Assembly (NCBI RefSeq): GCF_019042735.1
Contig: NZ_JAHQCR010000050.1
Span: 124,001-188,000, forward strand
Source: Evansella alkalicola
GTDB taxonomy: Bacteria; Bacillota; Bacilli; Bacillales; Salisediminibacteriaceae
DNA: 64,000 bases
Direction: 5' to 3'
The translations under genes were made by a program, and so were the position numbers. How positions within the stretch are numbered: position 1 is the stretch's first letter; each line of letters begins with the position of its first letter. Below, piece after piece: positions 63,348 to 64,000 of the stretch. The notes beneath the pieces were generated by a model that was given only the letters and a program-made list of their open reading frames with translations, did no database searches and was not told the DNA's origin.

Positions 63348-63395
63348 ACTAAAAACGAGGCCTTTTCACATAGTGAATCTGTCTCTATTTTTTAC
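63348..63395 (+). terminator. Weak terminator candidate after the ABC operon
   Basis: GAG..TTCAC-ATA-GTGAA..CTC followed by TATTTTTT; the stem is irregular. Confidence 0.3.
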
Positions 63396-63562
63396 TCAAA
63401 ACACCAAAAATTTAATAGCATATTTGCTAAGTTCCTATTATGCTTATTTCGGGAAGAAGGTTAAATTAAAAATATGGTGATAATAGCACACTTTAACTAT
63501 CAAGATGCCGCATCCGAAAGCATCTCTCTAATTGATTGCTACTGATCAAAGGTACTAAAAAT

Positions 63563-63746
63563 TAGAGGAGTTTTTCCCTTTAAGCTGAAAAATACAGCTT
63601 GATTACGGTAAATAAGGGTACTTTTTCCCTTTAAGTATACTTTGACATCAAAATATCATGGTTTTCAAGTAATTAGCGGGAATTTCTCCGTCTATTTTCA
63701 CGATTTTTGGTGCCATTTCTTAATTAAGGGTAATTTCTCCCTTTAA
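63563..63746. repeat. Degenerate hairpin repeats around TAAGGG/CCCTTTAA
   Basis: Four copies of a small dyad (TTAGAGG..CCCTTTAA, AATAAGGG..CCCTTTAA, TTAGCGGG..CTCCG, TTAAGGG..CCCTTTAA). CCC blocks end at 63578 and 63629 (51 bp) and at about 63690 and 63741 (51 bp), with one step of about 61. Confidence 0.6.
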
Positions 63747-63768
63747 TATCTCTACTCATGTTGCGGAT

Positions 63769-63861
63769 TCAGGTACGAAAATGAGAAACATCCAAATATC
63801 ATACCCGACCGACCTCTGATCAGGTACGAAAATGTGAAATTGCATAATCTCATACCTGATC
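63769..63861. repeat. Two-unit hairpin repeat with 51-bp step
   Basis: CAGGTACGAAAATG at 63770 and 63821 (51 bp). Unit 2: GATCAGGTA (63818) pairs with TACCTGATC (63853-63861); unit 1: TCAGGTA pairs with TACCCGA. No gene in 63262-63900. Confidence 0.65.
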
Positions 63862-63898
63862 GAACCCCTCGTCGGTCCAAGTATGTCCACTCATCTAA

Positions 63899-63948
63899 AA
63901 AAGCCCGCCCCTCTGTGCCTTTAGGAAGCACTTTAGGATCAGGCTCTT
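63899..63948 (-). terminator. Terminator-like hairpin of the gene entering from the right
   Basis: On minus: GAGCCTGATCC, an inner GTGC/GCAC hairpin, GGGGCGGGCTTTTTT. Imperfect stem with a good T-run. Confidence 0.6.
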
Positions 63949-64000
63949 ATTTTGATTGAATTTCACCAACACATACTTCTGCCAGCAGCGTGGTATCTAC
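63947..64000 (-). CDS. C-terminal end of an unidentified gene (partial)
   Basis: The minus strand is open from the right edge to a TAA at 63949-63947, giving VDTTLLAEVCVGEIQSK. The terminator-like hairpin follows directly, which supports a real gene end. Too short to identify. Confidence 0.4.
   Translation of the reverse strand, partial: VDTTLLAEVCVGEIQSK

Overview
This 64 kb stretch looks like a chromosomal core region of a low-GC, endospore-type Bacillaceae (Bacillus/Evansella/Alkalihalobacillus-like; genus is inference). Gene content and order follow the Bacillus subtilis arm that runs sigL, clpP, crh-whiA-yvcK-rapZ-nudix, trxB, a his operon, ppaX/yvoD/lgt/hprK, yvlBCD, uvrBA, minJ, ctpB, ftsEX, cccB, prfB, secA, hpf and late flagellar genes. 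No rRNA, tRNA, prophage or CRISPR was seen. Most genes lie on the minus strand; clpP, the transposase-ssb group and the terminal ABC transporter are on plus.

Layout. 1-7.6 kb: partial rpoN (sigma-54), clpP with a CtsR box, the crh carbon-control operon and thioredoxin reductase. 8-16 kb: a TPR protein and a complete, tightly overlapping hisZGDBHAF(IE) operon. 16-23 kb: DinB-like protein, methyltransferase, acetyltransferase, ppaX, yvoD, lgt, hprK. 24-31.6 kb: yvlBCD envelope-stress-type genes and uvrBA with an SOS (LexA) promoter. 32-39.5 kb: division and cell-wall genes minJ, ctpB, an M23 endopeptidase and ftsEX. 40-47.4 kb: cytochrome c551, a YitT-type membrane protein, prfB (programmed frameshift), secA, hpf (sigma-H promoter) and a cold-shock protein. 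48-50 kb: a REP-associated tyrosine transposase (RAYT) in an apparent operon with a second ssb. 50-60 kb: an AGE-family epimerase with altered active-site positions and a sigma-D flagellar cluster (fliS, flaG, fliT, two fliD genes) interrupted by a broken Rpn-type nuclease gene. 60-63.3 kb: a TrpX-type ABC transporter operon.

The most unusual content is non-coding. (1) At least five unrelated tandem hairpin or repeat arrays fill intergenic gaps, with periods of 52, 52, about 51, about 51 and 21 bp, i.e. near whole numbers of DNA helical turns. The two 52-bp arrays (14 units at 23.4-24.1 kb; 12 units at 57.5-58.1 kb) have different stem sequences but identical geometry: a 27-nt dyad opening TGTC and closing GACA, then a 25-nt pyrimidine-rich spacer. 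One terminal unit is a chimera of the two families. (2) A dispersed palindrome with core GGGACC-W-GGTCCC occurs 18 times at 11 intergenic sites; half of the copies lie within about 5.5 kb around the RAYT gene, making them its likely substrate (inference). Several copies sit directly 3' of genes and end in a T-run, so they probably also act as terminators.
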